The notes: generated by a model from the letters alone, not told the origin. Shown: positions 9,452 to 19,401, counted from the first letter of the stretch. The stretch is DNA of 64,000 nucleotides from Colwellia maritima (GCF_022669015.1 NZ_JAKKSL010000001.1:912059-976058), one strand, 5' to 3'. A program made the numbers and translations.

Positions 9452-10636
9452 ATGAAAATGACTAAACGATTTAAAATAAGCTTAATCACAGCAACATTGG
9501 CTATGGCGGCATTTAATGCGAGTGCCGCTGTTGAAATATATAACAACGACGGTATGACATTCAGTACTGATGGCCTAGTTAATGTATTTTATTCTAACAG
9601 TTCTGTTGATGAAACGGATGCCGCAGGTGTTGAATCAGATCATTCACAATCACGTGTTCGTACAGGCTTCTTACCGAGCAATATAGGCTTTAATTTCGGT
9701 AAACAGCTAGATGACATGAAAATATCAATGCGCTCTTCATTTTGGGTTTCTCTAAGTGATTCGGATAATAGCCGTGATGCATCACCTGCTGATTTGGGGA
9801 CAGGTTCATTAATTGATGTTCGTCAGTTTTATGCTACGGTCAGTGGAGGTTGGGGGGAAGTATTATTAGGTAAGGATTTTGGTTTGTATAACCGTGCTAA
9901 TATACTAGGTGATGAATTATTGCTAGGTTTTGGTCAAACGTCAGAATTTTTTGGTTTAGTTGATGGTGGTAATGTGTCATTTGGTAACATAGCTACAGGT
10001 TATACATATCCTTTCCCCAAAGCACAGATCACTTATAGAACACCCGATATGAACGGTTTTAAACTTGCCATTGCCGTGATGGATCCTAATAAGGTTGCGG
10101 CTAACTCAAATGAAGATTTACCCCGTTTTGAAGCTGAGTTAATGTATAACACTTCTTTTGATAATGGTTCGGTAAAAGCTTGGGTTAGTGGTGTTACACA
10201 ATCAAGTGAAGTTAATGATGTAGACCAAGATCAGTCTGGTGTTGGCTATGGGGTAAATGTTAAGTTTTCTGGCTTATCATTAACTGCTTCTGGTTATAGC
10301 TCGGAAGGCTTGGGTCATGTGGCAGGTTTAGATCAGTTTGTTGGCCCTGACAGCATAGAATCAGAGGGGTATTTAGTACAAGCGGCATACACATTAAATG
10401 ATAACCGTTTTGTATTAACCTATGGTGAATCTGAAACTAAAAACTCTGGTAATGTTGAGGCTGTTGGTATTGTGGGTGATGCGGTCCATAGTAATACGGG
10501 ATTTGCTTATTTCAGAACAGTTCGTCCTGGTTTAACTGCGGTAGTTGAATACAATAATACTGAAGTGGATGCCTCTAATTCGTTGGTTGCAGAAGATAAT
10601 AACACTATCTCAATTGGTGCAGTGGTAACTTTTTAA
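9452..10636 (+). CDS. Gram-negative general porin
   Basis: An outer-membrane porin of about 394 residues: signal peptide to SASAA (about residues 1-24), a beta-barrel with alternating polar and aromatic strands, and the C-terminal end VVTF with the terminal Phe needed for BAM recognition. The sequence SDGSRVRTGFLPSNIGF-like region and GEVLLGKDFGLYNR resemble the Porin_4 family. I place the start at ATG 9452 or 9458 rather than the upstream in-frame TTG at 9422, because a signal peptide then begins at once and AGGA lies at 9445-9448. It may widen outer-membrane entry for the substrate of the region, and is followed by a hairpin. Confidence 0.8.
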   Translation: MKMTKRFKISLITATLAMAAFNASAAVEIYNNDGMTFSTDGLVNVFYSNSSVDETDAAGVESDHSQSRVRTGFLPSNIGFNFGKQLDDMKISMRSSFWVSLSDSDNSRDASPADLGTGSLIDVRQFYATVSGGWGEVLLGKDFGLYNRANILGDELLLGFGQTSEFFGLVDGGNVSFGNIATGYTYPFPKAQITYRTPDMNGFKLAIAVMDPNKVAANSNEDLPRFEAELMYNTSFDNGSVKAWVSGVTQSSEVNDVDQDQSGVGYGVNVKFSGLSLTASGYSSEGLGHVAGLDQFVGPDSIESEGYLVQAAYTLNDNRFVLTYGESETKNSGNVEAVGIVGDAVHSNTGFAYFRTVRPGLTAVVEYNNTEVDASNSLVAEDNNTISIGAVVTF

Positions 10637-10660
10637 AGGTAAATGACAGTTTAAACCAAT

Positions 10661-10693
10661 GTAAGTAGCAGAAAAGATACTTCTGCTACTTAC
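10661..10693 (+). terminator. Hairpin after the porin gene
   Basis: GTAAGTAGCAGAA (10661-10673) pairs perfectly with TTCTGCTACTTAC (10681-10693) over 13 bp with a 7-nt loop, 25 nt after the porin stop. An A-rich stretch and not a T run follows, so it may act as an mRNA-stabilising hairpin or a weak terminator. Confidence 0.5.
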
Positions 10694-10806
10694 AAAATCA
10701 AAAAATTGTATACCTAAAGATGAGTTTTCTACAACTATAGGAGGGTTACTTAATCCTGAGTAATTTGCTAAGGTAAATCAGTTATTCATTTTACGGTAGT
10801 TGGTTT

Positions 10807-11466
10807 ATGTACAAAATTTTGGTTGCAGATGATCATCCATTATTTCGAGATGCCATTGTTAATATTATCGGCATTAAATTTCCCGGTTCTACTACATATG
10901 AAACAGAAGATATTGAATCAACGCTTGTCTGTGTTCAAGAAAATGATGAAATTGATTTGATATTGTTAGATCTGAACATGCCAGGTATGTCGGGTCTTAA
11001 TGGTTTGCTTGATTTACGCAATAAATGTCCGACAACACCTATCGTTATTGTGTCAGCAGAACAAGAAAAACAGAAAATATTACAAACGCTCTCCTATGGC
11101 GCTGTAGGCTTTATTGCTAAGTCATCTTCAAAAGAAATAATTGGCGAAGCAATCGAAAGTGTGTTTCAGGGGAATATGTATCTACCCTCGGATATCATGC
11201 GCGCCCAAGCTAATGTTGCAACCACTAAAAAAGAATTTGAAGCATCACCTGAAAATATCGCTTTACTTACCCGTCGGGAATTAATCGTGCTACAACACCT
11301 GATTAAAGGTGAGGCAAATAAAGAAATTGGTTTTAATCTACATATTTCAGAAACTACCGTTAAGTCGCATGTTTCGTCTATTCTTAAAAAACTCGGCACC
11401 TCTAATCGAGTAAAAGTTGTACTGGGTTGTAGTAACATAGATTTTAATCAATATTTAAAACGCTAA
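10807..11466 (+). CDS. LuxR/NarL-type response regulator
   Basis: A cytoplasmic transcription regulator of 219 residues. The receiver domain (1-120) has the acidic pair VADDHPLF, the phosphoacceptor Asp in LILLDLNMPGMSG, a conserved IVIVSAE switch and the lysine in FIAKSSS. The LuxR HTH (about 150-212) reads LTRRELIVLQHLIKGEANKEI ... SETTVKSHVSSILKKL. Regulators of this type (ExaE, ErbR, AgmR) control PQQ-alcohol oxidation genes, which fits the neighbours. No histidine kinase gene is in the window. The target genes are inferred to be the transport genes around it. Confidence 0.85.
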   Translation: MYKILVADDHPLFRDAIVNIIGIKFPGSTTYETEDIESTLVCVQENDEIDLILLDLNMPGMSGLNGLLDLRNKCPTTPIVIVSAEQEKQKILQTLSYGAVGFIAKSSSKEIIGEAIESVFQGNMYLPSDIMRAQANVATTKKEFEASPENIALLTRRELIVLQHLIKGEANKEIGFNLHISETTVKSHVSSILKKLGTSNRVKVVLGCSNIDFNQYLKR

Positions 11467-11523
11467 TGTTCTTTGCTACCATGTGTTTTTATTTGAATTT
11501 TAGTATTCACTGGCCATAAAAAC

Positions 11524-11949
11524 ATGACAGAAAAATTACCGATTTCAATCGATATTAATGAGTCGTTATTACAGCAATTTACTAAAATATCCTCGGTAAG
11601 TCGTAAACTTGAAGCCCAGTTTAATTTTCAAACGATGGTTGCTAATTGGTATGGTGACGAATACAACCTTTGGTTTGTTCGTTTATGTATAGAAACGCCT
11701 TCAAGTTTTGAAGCCCAAAAAAAATATCGATCAAATCATACCGTACAAAATTATAGTGATGATGTTTTTAGTTATTTTGATAAGGCTGAAAATGAGCAAA
11801 TATTAATGTGTTATATTGCCATTACCGAGTCTGAGCTAACAATGTTAACTCAACAAAGCAAATTATTAGCAGGCTTTCTGAGCGTTAAACTACAAAAAAC
11901 ACTTAATTTAATAGCTAAGCAATTAAGCTTAGGTGTTATACCAACCTAA
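11524..11949 (+). CDS. Hypothetical protein downstream of the response regulator
   Basis: I do not recognise this 141-residue protein. It has no signal peptide or membrane segment and is rich in Gln, Leu and Ser. It starts MTEKLPISIDINESLL and contains an aromatic centre (ANWYGDEYNLWFVRL). It follows the regulator after 57 nt in the same direction, so it may be a small partner or sensor of that regulator. A shadow ORF is unlikely because the frame is isolated and has coding-like composition. Confidence 0.6.
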   Translation: MTEKLPISIDINESLLQQFTKISSVSRKLEAQFNFQTMVANWYGDEYNLWFVRLCIETPSSFEAQKKYRSNHTVQNYSDDVFSYFDKAENEQILMCYIAITESELTMLTQQSKLLAGFLSVKLQKTLNLIAKQLSLGVIPT

Positions 11950-11978
11950 CAAACTATGTGATCATTTCTACTTGCCAA

Positions 11979-12095
11979 AATCACCAACTAGATCGTTATT
12001 TAATAATTAGAACAACTCGTTATTGAAATAAATACCTTGTATTTGGAAAAATTCTCTACGTATAAAATAGATCACTTAATTAATGAAACTGGTAT
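11979..12095. repeat. Dispersed intergenic repeat, copy 2
   Basis: The second copy of the element at 995-1118, in the same orientation, about 80% identical with several short gaps. It lies between the orphan protein and the pseudouridine synthase. The two copies bracket the block of receptor, transport, porin and regulator genes. Confidence 0.7.
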
Positions 12096-12142
12096 TATTT
12101 AATTAATATCCATATTGAACTGTTTGAAAAAACTAGGTGATT

Positions 12143-12859
12143 ATGTCAATAAGCCGCGCCCGACTTGATCGTGTTATTAGCGAAAAGTGTGCAATTAACC
12201 GAAAAAAGTCCGCCTTTTATTAGCACAGAAACGCATTACAGTGGACGGTGTTATTGCAAGCGATATTGCCCAAACCAGTGAACAAGTTTTCAGTAATATC
12301 ACTAGATAATACTATTATTCAACAACAAACCCCTTTATACATCATGCTTCATAAACCGGTAGGTGTTGTTTGTGCAACTAAAGATGACAAGCACAATACG
12401 GTGATCGACTTATTAGGGGCTTCATTTACAGGCGATGAAAAAGCTAGTTTGCATATAGTTGGGCGATTAGACTTAAATACGTCAGGATTGGTTTTACTTA
12501 CTAATGATAGTCGTTGGTCTGAATACTTAACATCGCCATTAAGTAAAGTGCCTAAACAGTATATAGTGACGTTGAAAAACCCGTTAACTGAAGATTATAT
12601 TCAAGCTTTTTCACAAGGAATGTACTTTGCTTTTGAAGACATAACAACCAAACCTGCTACGTTGAAGATTATTTCGCCTTATCAAGCTGAAGTTACTTTA
12701 ATGGAAGGTCGATATCATCAAATAAAAAGGATGTTTGGCCGTTTTAATAATCCTGTTATCGCTTTGCATCGTATATCAATAGGAAACTATGTCTTGGATG
12801 AAAGTTTGCGAGTAGGGGAAAGCAGAACGATCAGCCTAATTGATCTCAACTTGGTTTAA
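12143..12859 (+). CDS. RsuA-family rRNA pseudouridine synthase (two frameshifts)
   Basis: An rRNA pseudouridine synthase of about 239 codons. It has an N-terminal S4 RNA-binding domain (RLDRVISEKCAINRKK, then RLLLAQKRITVDGVIASD) and a catalytic domain with the nucleophile Asp in GRLDLNTSGLVLLTND, plus the KQYIV and EGRYHQIKRMFG motifs. AGGTGA (12135-12140) precedes the ATG. Frameshifts lie near 12207, where adding one A to a six-A run restores the S4 frame, and near 12300. I cannot tell RsuA (16S U516) from the RluE/RluB branches, but the S4 domain and length favour RsuA. Confidence 0.85.
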
Positions 12860-12901
12860 GAGGTTTTTAACTAATTGAAAATAATGTTTAATTTTTATCT
12901 G

Positions 12902-12952
12902 CTCACTATAGTGAGATAGTTTTGCTACTTTAGTCCGCAATTTAGTCCGCAA
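12902..12952. promoter_or_regulatory. Perfect 14-bp palindrome followed by a tandem 12-bp repeat
   Basis: CTCACTATAGTGAG (12902-12915) is a perfect palindrome and is followed by two adjacent copies of TTTAGTCCGCAA (12929-12940 and 12941-12952). Both lie in the 276-bp spacer between the pseudouridine synthase and the lipoprotein gene. This is compatible with an operator pair, but no factor is known. Confidence 0.35.
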
Positions 12953-13135
12953 AATATGCAAGGAAAATTTATACGTCAATATCTGGTCTGTTTTATTACC
13001 AAATATAAGGCGTGATTGTACATTACCTAGGCTTTATTTGGCAGTTTACGAACAAATAATAACGATTAACATTACTTTGTTATATACTGCAATTAACATA
13101 TAACTTTTACATAAAATAATTAAGTACTTAACAAC

Positions 13136-13441
13136 ATGAAACTTTCTTTATGCACCGCTTTTGGTTTGACATTTATCTTAATGGGTTGTTCTAGTAGTAA
13201 TGATGCTTGTGAAGATGTCACTTTAGCGTCAGAACAAATTCAACAGTGTCAAATTTTACAACGTCAAATTGTTAACGCTAAAGGGCAACCATTAATTCGT
13301 ACCGAACTTGAGCGTAGATATCAACAAGACTGTATTGATGTTCGCTATTATCGTGATGAAAAACAACAGGCTATTTGCGGTAATAAACATAAAACAGAAG
13401 AAATTAAAAAGAAAATGAACACAGAATCGAATAATCATTAG
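13136..13441 (+). CDS. Small lipoprotein of unknown function
   Basis: A 101-residue protein with an N-terminal signal (MKLSLCTAFGLTFIL) and a lipobox LMGC, with Cys18 as the lipidated residue, so it should be an outer-membrane or periplasmic lipoprotein. The mature part is highly charged and contains four more cysteines in two clusters (ACEDV, QQCQIL, QDCIDV, AICGNK), suggesting disulphides. It has no recognised domain. The downstream GGDEF/EAL gene starts 141 nt later, in the same orientation. Confidence 0.65.
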   Translation: MKLSLCTAFGLTFILMGCSSSNDACEDVTLASEQIQQCQILQRQIVNAKGQPLIRTELERRYQQDCIDVRYYRDEKQQAICGNKHKTEEIKKKMNTESNNH

Positions 13442-13582
13442 TCCATTTTATTGCTTATCAGGTTGGTTTTTATGAATTAGAGTGACTAAAGTGGATTTTT
13501 TTGTAATAAAAGTTCATTATGATCGTCTGGAAGATTTATGCAGTTAAATTACAAGAAGTAGTTGAGATGGTGATTTTTATTT

Positions 13583-16171
13583 ATGACTAATGCTCAGTCC
13601 AAAAAATTTAGGGACACTATTGTAGACAATAAAAAAGCACAAGAACATGATGCTAAGTTATTAATGTTGCAAGATAAATATGACAATCTACAATTGCGTT
13701 ATAGTGCTTTGTTTAATTTAAATCGCTTATCTCAAGAGTGTGATGATTTAAACTATTTTTATCCTCAAGTGCATAGTACTATTCGTTCATTAATGACCGC
13801 CGAAAACTTTTTCATTGTGACTTATGATCAAACTTTTTCAACATTAGAGTTTGTGTATTATGTTGATGAAAAAGATGAAGGTCCTGTTGGTATTATTGAT
13901 TATCATGAATACGAAGGTTCCTTTACGTCGTTAATTATAGATTCAGCGCAGCCTTTATTAATAACACCTGAGCTAGTAAGTAAATTACAAAAAAATGGTA
14001 AAATAAAACAATATGGAACCGGCGGTACCGACTGGTTGGGCGTGCCACTATTACACAATGATTTAGTCATTGGCGTGATGGTGGTACAAAGTTATACCGA
14101 AGAAACCCGCTATTCAGAACAAGAATTAAACATGCTAACTTTTGCGGGGCAGCATGTTGTAGGTGCCATGGTTCGTTTGCAAGATAAAGAACGTTTAACC
14201 AGTGCTGTAAATGCCCGCACGCAAGAGTTAATGGCACAAATTCGTGAACGCGAAAAGTCAGAATTATTACAAGAATCATTATATCGTATTTCAGAATTAG
14301 CGAATGATGCCACTTTGATATCAATGTGTTTTATTCGAAAGTGCATAATATCGTGGGGCAATTGATTAATGCGACCAACTTTTTTATTGCTAAATATAGT
14401 CAAGATGACGACACCATAGAATACGTTTATGTTGTCGATGAAGAGTCAAGCAATTCTGATTCTCAGCAATTTTTTCAAACAAGAAAATTATCGAATCATT
14501 ATTCTGAACTCGTTATTCGTCAACAACGAACAGTTTTGTTATCGAAAGAAGATATGAAACACCTATATGAAAGTGGTCAAACGCGAAAACCGACCTCTAA
14601 CGAGCATTCATGGCTAGGTGTTCCGCTAAAATATTCAGGTGAATTGTTAGGCGTGATGGTTATTCAAAGTTATACACCGCAAACTAGCTATAACCAAGAA
14701 GATGCTGAATTACTTAATTTTGTTTCGAATCATGTGTCCTCTGCAATTAAACGTCGTGAAACCTCTGATATAGAAAGACAAAGTCATGAATTATTAGAGC
14801 AGCAAGTTAAATTAAGAACGTTAGCCTTAGAAGAAGAAATAATACAACGTAAAGAAGTTGAAAAGAAACTTAAGCACACAGCATCACACGATAGTTTAAC
14901 GGGCTTACCTAATAGAGGCGTATTTGTTGATTTATTGAATCATGCTATCGCTTGTAATAAACGTAAACCAGAGTTGTCTTTTGCCATATTATTTTTGGAT
15001 TTAGATCGTTTTAAAGTAGTGAATGATAGTTTAGGTCATCATGCCGGAGATACTTTATTAAAGTTAATTGCCCATGAACTTTTGGGTATTTTGCGTAATA
15101 AAGATACTGTTGCAAGATTAGGAGGAGACGAATTTGTCATTTTAATCGAGGATCTTGATTCTGACAAAGAAGCCTTTGAAATTGCAAAGCGAATTACCGA
15201 GCTATTAAAAGAGCCCTTTGTCATAAATAATCAATTGGTGTTTACAGGTACAAGCATTGGTATCCTGTTTAGTGACGAACGTTATGATGACGCTGATACT
15301 ATGCTAAGAGATGCTGATACGGCAATGTATCATGCAAAAGATAGTGGTAAAGGCCGTTATGAAGTATTTGATGCGAGTATGCATCAAAGAGTGCAGAATG
15401 CCTTGACACTCGAGGCCGATATTAGAGAAGCAATTGAAAGAGAAGAATTTGTTCCTTACTACCAACCGATACTTAAACTCGAAAATGAAGAGATAAGAGG
15501 TTTTGAAGCGCTCGCACGATGGCCTAGTGATAAACGTGGCTTTGTTTTTCCAGATGAGTTTATTCCGTTAGCTGAAGAAACTAATTTGGTACAGTCGATA
15601 GATTTTCAAATAATGAAAAAATCATGCCAAAGAACTTAAAGTATGGCAAGAAACCCTGTCTCGGCACGATCTATATGTTAGCTGTAACTTATTTTGTAAT
15701 CAGTTTTTTAGTCCTACGTTACCCAGTGATATTGAAAATATTTTGATCGAAACAGGAATAAAACCCGAGCATTTAAGAGTTGAGTTAACAGAACGAGCGC
15801 TGTTGGAAAATACAGAAATAGTGTTAGCTAATATGAAAGCATTAAAGCGTTTAGGGGTAAAAATATTACTTGATGATTTTGGTACAGGTTATTCAAGTTT
15901 AAGTTATTTACACCGTTTTCCAATTGATGTGTTGAAAATAGATCGATCGTTTATCAATAATGTACATGAACATGAAAACAATCGAGCAATTATCAAAACT
16001 ATTGTTGATTTAGCTACCAACCTAAATATGGCAACCGTAGGTGAAGGGATAGAAAATGCAGAAGACGCTAAACTCCTTCAAAAAATGGATTGTGCCTATG
16101 GACAAGGTTTTTACTATGCCAAACCTATGCCTGCTAGTGAAATGGAACGCTATATCACACGTAAAGAATAG
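13583..16171 (+). CDS. GAF-GAF-GGDEF-EAL c-di-GMP signalling protein (two frameshifts)
   Basis: A cytoplasmic protein of about 863 codons with no transmembrane segment. Two GAF domains repeat in tandem (about residues 50-195 and 250-395; both contain WLGVPL and VQSYTxxT-like motifs, so they arose by duplication). They are followed by a GGDEF domain with the intact motif RLGGDEFVIL and the upstream VNDSLGHHAGD, and an EAL domain with FEALAR and DDFGTGYSSLSYL. Both catalytic motifs are complete, so either cyclase or phosphodiesterase activity is possible. Breaks occur near 14318 and near 15617 (removing one A from a six-A run restores HAKELKVWQ). It is a plausible regulator of the MSHA pilus ATPase MshE further on, but that is inference. 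Confidence 0.9.
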
Positions 16172-16218
16172 CGCGCGTCAAGAATAACGCTGAAATTACA
16201 GGCGTTTACTAATTGAAA

Positions 16219-17275
16219 CTAAATAGTAAATTCAGCAATGGTAATCTGTTTTTCAATACTCTTGCCCTGACGGTAAAGTTTAAAGGTCAGTACAGTATTT
16301 GGACTTGTTTCTGCAACAATATCTAATGCTTGTACAATACTATCAATAGATTGTTCTGAAATTTGATATATAACATCTCCTGCTTGAATTCCTCCCAATT
16401 GAGTGGGCTATTAGGATTGACTGACTCTACTACTATCCCTTTAGTATCGGTTAAATAGCGAGTTGCAGAAATACCTAACCAACCACGAACCACCCGGCCA
16501 TTTTCAATAATTTGTTGCATTATTTTAGCAGCTAATTTGTAGGGTACAGCAAAGAAAATACCTTGAACATTGAGTTGTGGAGTAGACTCAGTAAACTTTC
16601 TTGAATTTATCCCAACTAATACTCCGTTTGTGTTGATTAAAGCCCCACCAGAATTACCATTATTGATTGCCGCGTCCATTTGTAAAAAATTTAAATAACT
16701 AGTATTACTTAAGCCACTACGACCAGTAGCACTGATAATACCCTGGGTTACTGTTTGGCCTAAATTTAGTGGGTTTCCTATAGCGAGAACAATATCACCG
16801 GCCAAAGGTTGTTGATTTTCATTTTGTGGAATAGAAGGCAAATTGTTTGCGTTGACTTTTAAAACTGCCAAATCGGTAACTTGATCAAAACCAATTAACT
16901 GAGCGGGAAATTGTAAACCACTTTGCAATACAACATGTATAAGATCTGCATTTTGAATGACATGTAGATTTGTTAAAATATACCCATTAGGATTCATTAT
17001 GACGCCAGAGCCTAACGTGGTGCTTTTTCTTGCTTCTCTACCATAGCCTAAGCTAGGTACAATATCTTCAGAATAAATATTTACTACTGCAGGGTGGCTA
17101 TACTGACGGCTTTTGCAAAAGATAATGGTGGAGGAGATTTCTGCTCTGAACTCAATAACTGTTTAATGAGTGCATTTTCATTTAAATTGGGTTCAAGTAA
17201 CAACAAAGCAACCGCGAATAACACCCCGTAACTGATTGAGTGTAAAATATATTTTAATGTTTCTTTTAATTTCAA
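16219..17275 (-). CDS. degS: DegS, inner-membrane sigma-E stress protease (two frameshifts)
   Basis: A periplasmic serine protease anchored by one N-terminal helix (residues about 12-28), 351 codons. The catalytic triad is intact: His in TNLHVIQ, Asp in TDLAVLKV, Ser in NNGNSGGALI. A single PDZ domain follows, ending LTFKLYRQGKSIEKQ. DegS cleaves RseA when misfolded porins bind the PDZ, releasing sigma-E. Frameshifts: near 17090, where one C added to a CCC run restores ATPAVVNIYSE, and near 16408, where one more C restores NSPTQLGGIQAGDV. It is the downstream member of the degQ-degS pair, as in Escherichia coli. Confidence 0.9.
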
Positions 17276-17373
17276 ATGAGGTTCCAGTACGGTAGTTATT
17301 GCAATGATAGTGTCTTGTTTTTATTCCTTGAGTTTAGCATAAAAGTTAAGGCTAAGAAGTACCCCTGAAAATA

Positions 17374-17399
17374 AAAAGGCTAGTTTTCACTAGCCTTTT
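17374..17399 (-). terminator. Rho-independent terminator after degQ
   Basis: AAAAGGCTAG (17374-17383) and CTAGCCTTTT (17390-17399) form a 10-bp stem with a 6-nt loop. Read on the minus strand, the stem is followed by TATTTTC, a T-rich tail, 31 bases after the degQ stop. Confidence 0.8.
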
Positions 17400-17429
17400 G
17401 GGTGTAATTTAAGCGTACAATAGAAATAT

Positions 17430-18797
17430 TTATCGGATCATTAAGTATTGAGAGTAATTGTCACGAATAATATTTAAAGCAAAAACACCTTCCTTATCTT
17501 TTAAATAAGTACGTAAATCAGCCACATTATTGATACGAGTGCGGTTTATACCTGTAATTAAATCGCCTGATTGTAACCCCACTGCCTGCCGGAGAGCCGT
17601 CTTTTACTTCACTAACGATAACGCCCTCATTATTACTTTTATTTTCTAGTTTAGCGCCTTCAAACATACGATGAATCGAGGCAGCAGCAACATTACTTCC
17701 TTGTGATTGTTTTAATTTCACATCAAAAGCTTTTTCTTTGCCATTGCGCACAATAGTCAATTCCACTTCTTTTCGGCGCCAATTGAGCCTATTTTTCCGC
17801 GTAACTCATTGAAGGTTCTTATAGATTTACCATTTATTTTAGTAATCACATCACCAGGCTCAATGCCTGCTTCATCGGCTGCTGAATCAGGCATAACTTG
17901 TTCAATAAAGCCGCCTTGGTTTGTATCTAACTCCATTGCTTTGGCTAGTTCACTTGTCACACTACGACCTGAAACACCTAATACACCTCGGTGAACTTCG
18001 CCAAACTCAATAATTTGTTTAACCAAGTTATGCATCATGTTGCTTGGAATAGCAAAGCCAATACCTATATTACCCCCATTAGGTCCTAGAATAGCGGTAT
18101 TTATACCTATTAACTCGCCGCGTAAGTTCACTAACGCCCCGCCAGAGTTACCACTATTTATGGCGGCATCTGTTTGAATAAAATCTTCATAGTCTTCAAT
18201 GTTTAAACCGCTACGACCTAATGCGCTAACAATACCTGAAGTGACCGTTTGACCTAAGCCAAATGGACTGCCAATAGCGATAGCAAAATCACCTACACGC
18301 AATTTATCTGAATCAGCGATTTTAATTTCCGTCAATTCATCCGCGTCAACTTGCAACAAAGCAATGTCGCTATCAGCGTCTGAGCCTAATTTTTTCGCTT
18401 CAATCTGGCGACCATCTTTGAGTGTGATTAGAATTTCATCGGCTTTTTCGATCACATGGTTGTTGGTGACAATATAGCCTTCTTTCGCATTAATAATAAC
18501 ACCAGAGCCTAAACCCCGAAAAGGGCGTTGGTGTACTTGATTGGGGTTTTGACTTCGATTGCCAAAAAAACGAAAAATCTCAGGAATGTTTTGTTTTACT
18601 TCATGAGTTCCTTTTACTGCAATACTGACAACCGCGGGCGTTGATTTTTCAAGCATTGGTGCAAGACTTGGCATTGCTTTGTCGTCAACACTGCTTGGCC
18701 AAATTGAATAAGCGTGTGCATCAATTGGAATGAGTGAACTAGAAAGTAATGCTGCGCTAAGAAAAGCGGATAATGAGATGGTTGATAATTTTTTCAT
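17430..18797 (-). CDS. degQ: DegQ/DegP periplasmic serine protease (two frameshifts)
   Basis: A periplasmic quality-control protease of about 455 codons with a signal peptide (residues 1-29, cleavage after AHA). The triad is His in VTNNHVIEKAD, Asp in DSDIALLQVD, Ser in INSGNSGGALVN; two PDZ domains follow (from about 265 and 375), the second ending in a charged tail. Frameshifts lie near 17765 (one A added to AAAA restores EKEVELTIVRNG) and near 17583. Placement before degS with zapG upstream is the E. coli order, which favours degQ over degP. Confidence 0.9.
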
Positions 18798-18879
18798 ATG
18801 GAAGAATTCTCCTGAAACTAAATTTAATTAATTTAATAAAATATACCTCAAAATAGACTAAGCAAAACACCTTTGGTTC

Positions 18880-18902
18880 ACAAATGCCCTATGGGCATTT
18901 GT
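18880..18902. promoter_or_regulatory. Hairpin between degQ and zapG
   Basis: ACAAATGCCC (18880-18889) pairs with GGGCATTTGT (18893-18902) with a TAT loop. It lies 40 nt after the zapG stop and 83 nt before the degQ start, both on the minus strand. No T run follows, so it may attenuate zapG read-through or form part of the degQ 5' UTR. Confidence 0.4.
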
Positions 18903-18942
18903 AACACTATATTTCTGATTCATAAGGATAAGTACATAGGCG

Positions 18943-19401
18943 TTAATTAGCCGATGACGTATCTTGTCTTTTTTGATCAATAAATAAACCACTTGCTTCA
19001 CCAGAATAATCTAACGGTGCTTGGGTTGTTGACTCTTCGGGTTTAACGATACGTTTCGGGTGTCTTAAACCTGCCGTTTGCGCTAATTGATCTTGTGTTT
19101 CTTGTGAAAAGAAAGGCATGCCGTCAATGTCGTTTGTGGTTACTCGTTGTAATAATTGTGTACTTTCTTCCATTTGTTTCATTGCGGTTTGACAAGTACT
19201 GTTCATTTGCTCTAACAAACTTGCTGAGCTTGCTAAGTGATCTGCCACATCCAATTTGTATTGAGATAAGGCCGCTTCACTCTTACTAACTTGCTCAGAT
19301 AACTTACGTCGCTCTTGGTTTGAAGAAGACAAAAAATGATTAGCAAAAAAACCAATTACTGCGCCCACGATAAAAATGATTAATGCGCTTACAACTGTCA
19401 T
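18943..19401 (-). CDS. zapG: ZapG/YhcB, DUF1043 cell-envelope protein
   Basis: A 152-residue inner-membrane protein: one N-terminal helix (residues 5-24, SALIIFIVGAVIGFFANHFL), then a coiled-coil region (about 30-95) and a Pro/Glu-rich C-terminal tail. This layout matches E. coli YhcB (ZapG), which links peptidoglycan and lipid synthesis to division. It is divergent from zapE, as in E. coli, with 171 bp between them. The gene is intact. Confidence 0.85.
   Translation of the reverse strand: MTVVSALIIFIVGAVIGFFANHFLSSSNQERRKLSEQVSKSEAALSQYKLDVADHLASSASLLEQMNSTCQTAMKQMEESTQLLQRVTTNDIDGMPFFSQETQDQLAQTAGLRHPKRIVKPEESTTQAPLDYSGEASGLFIDQKRQDTSSAN

Noticed and set aside
995-12095. Composite transposon bounded by the two dispersed repeats
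   Set aside because: No transposase, terminal inverted repeats or target duplications were found; the repeats are too diverged for a recent transposition.
14067-14403. Minus-strand ORFs inside the GAF domains
   Set aside because: They run antisense to conserved GAF coding sequence and have no recognisable domain.
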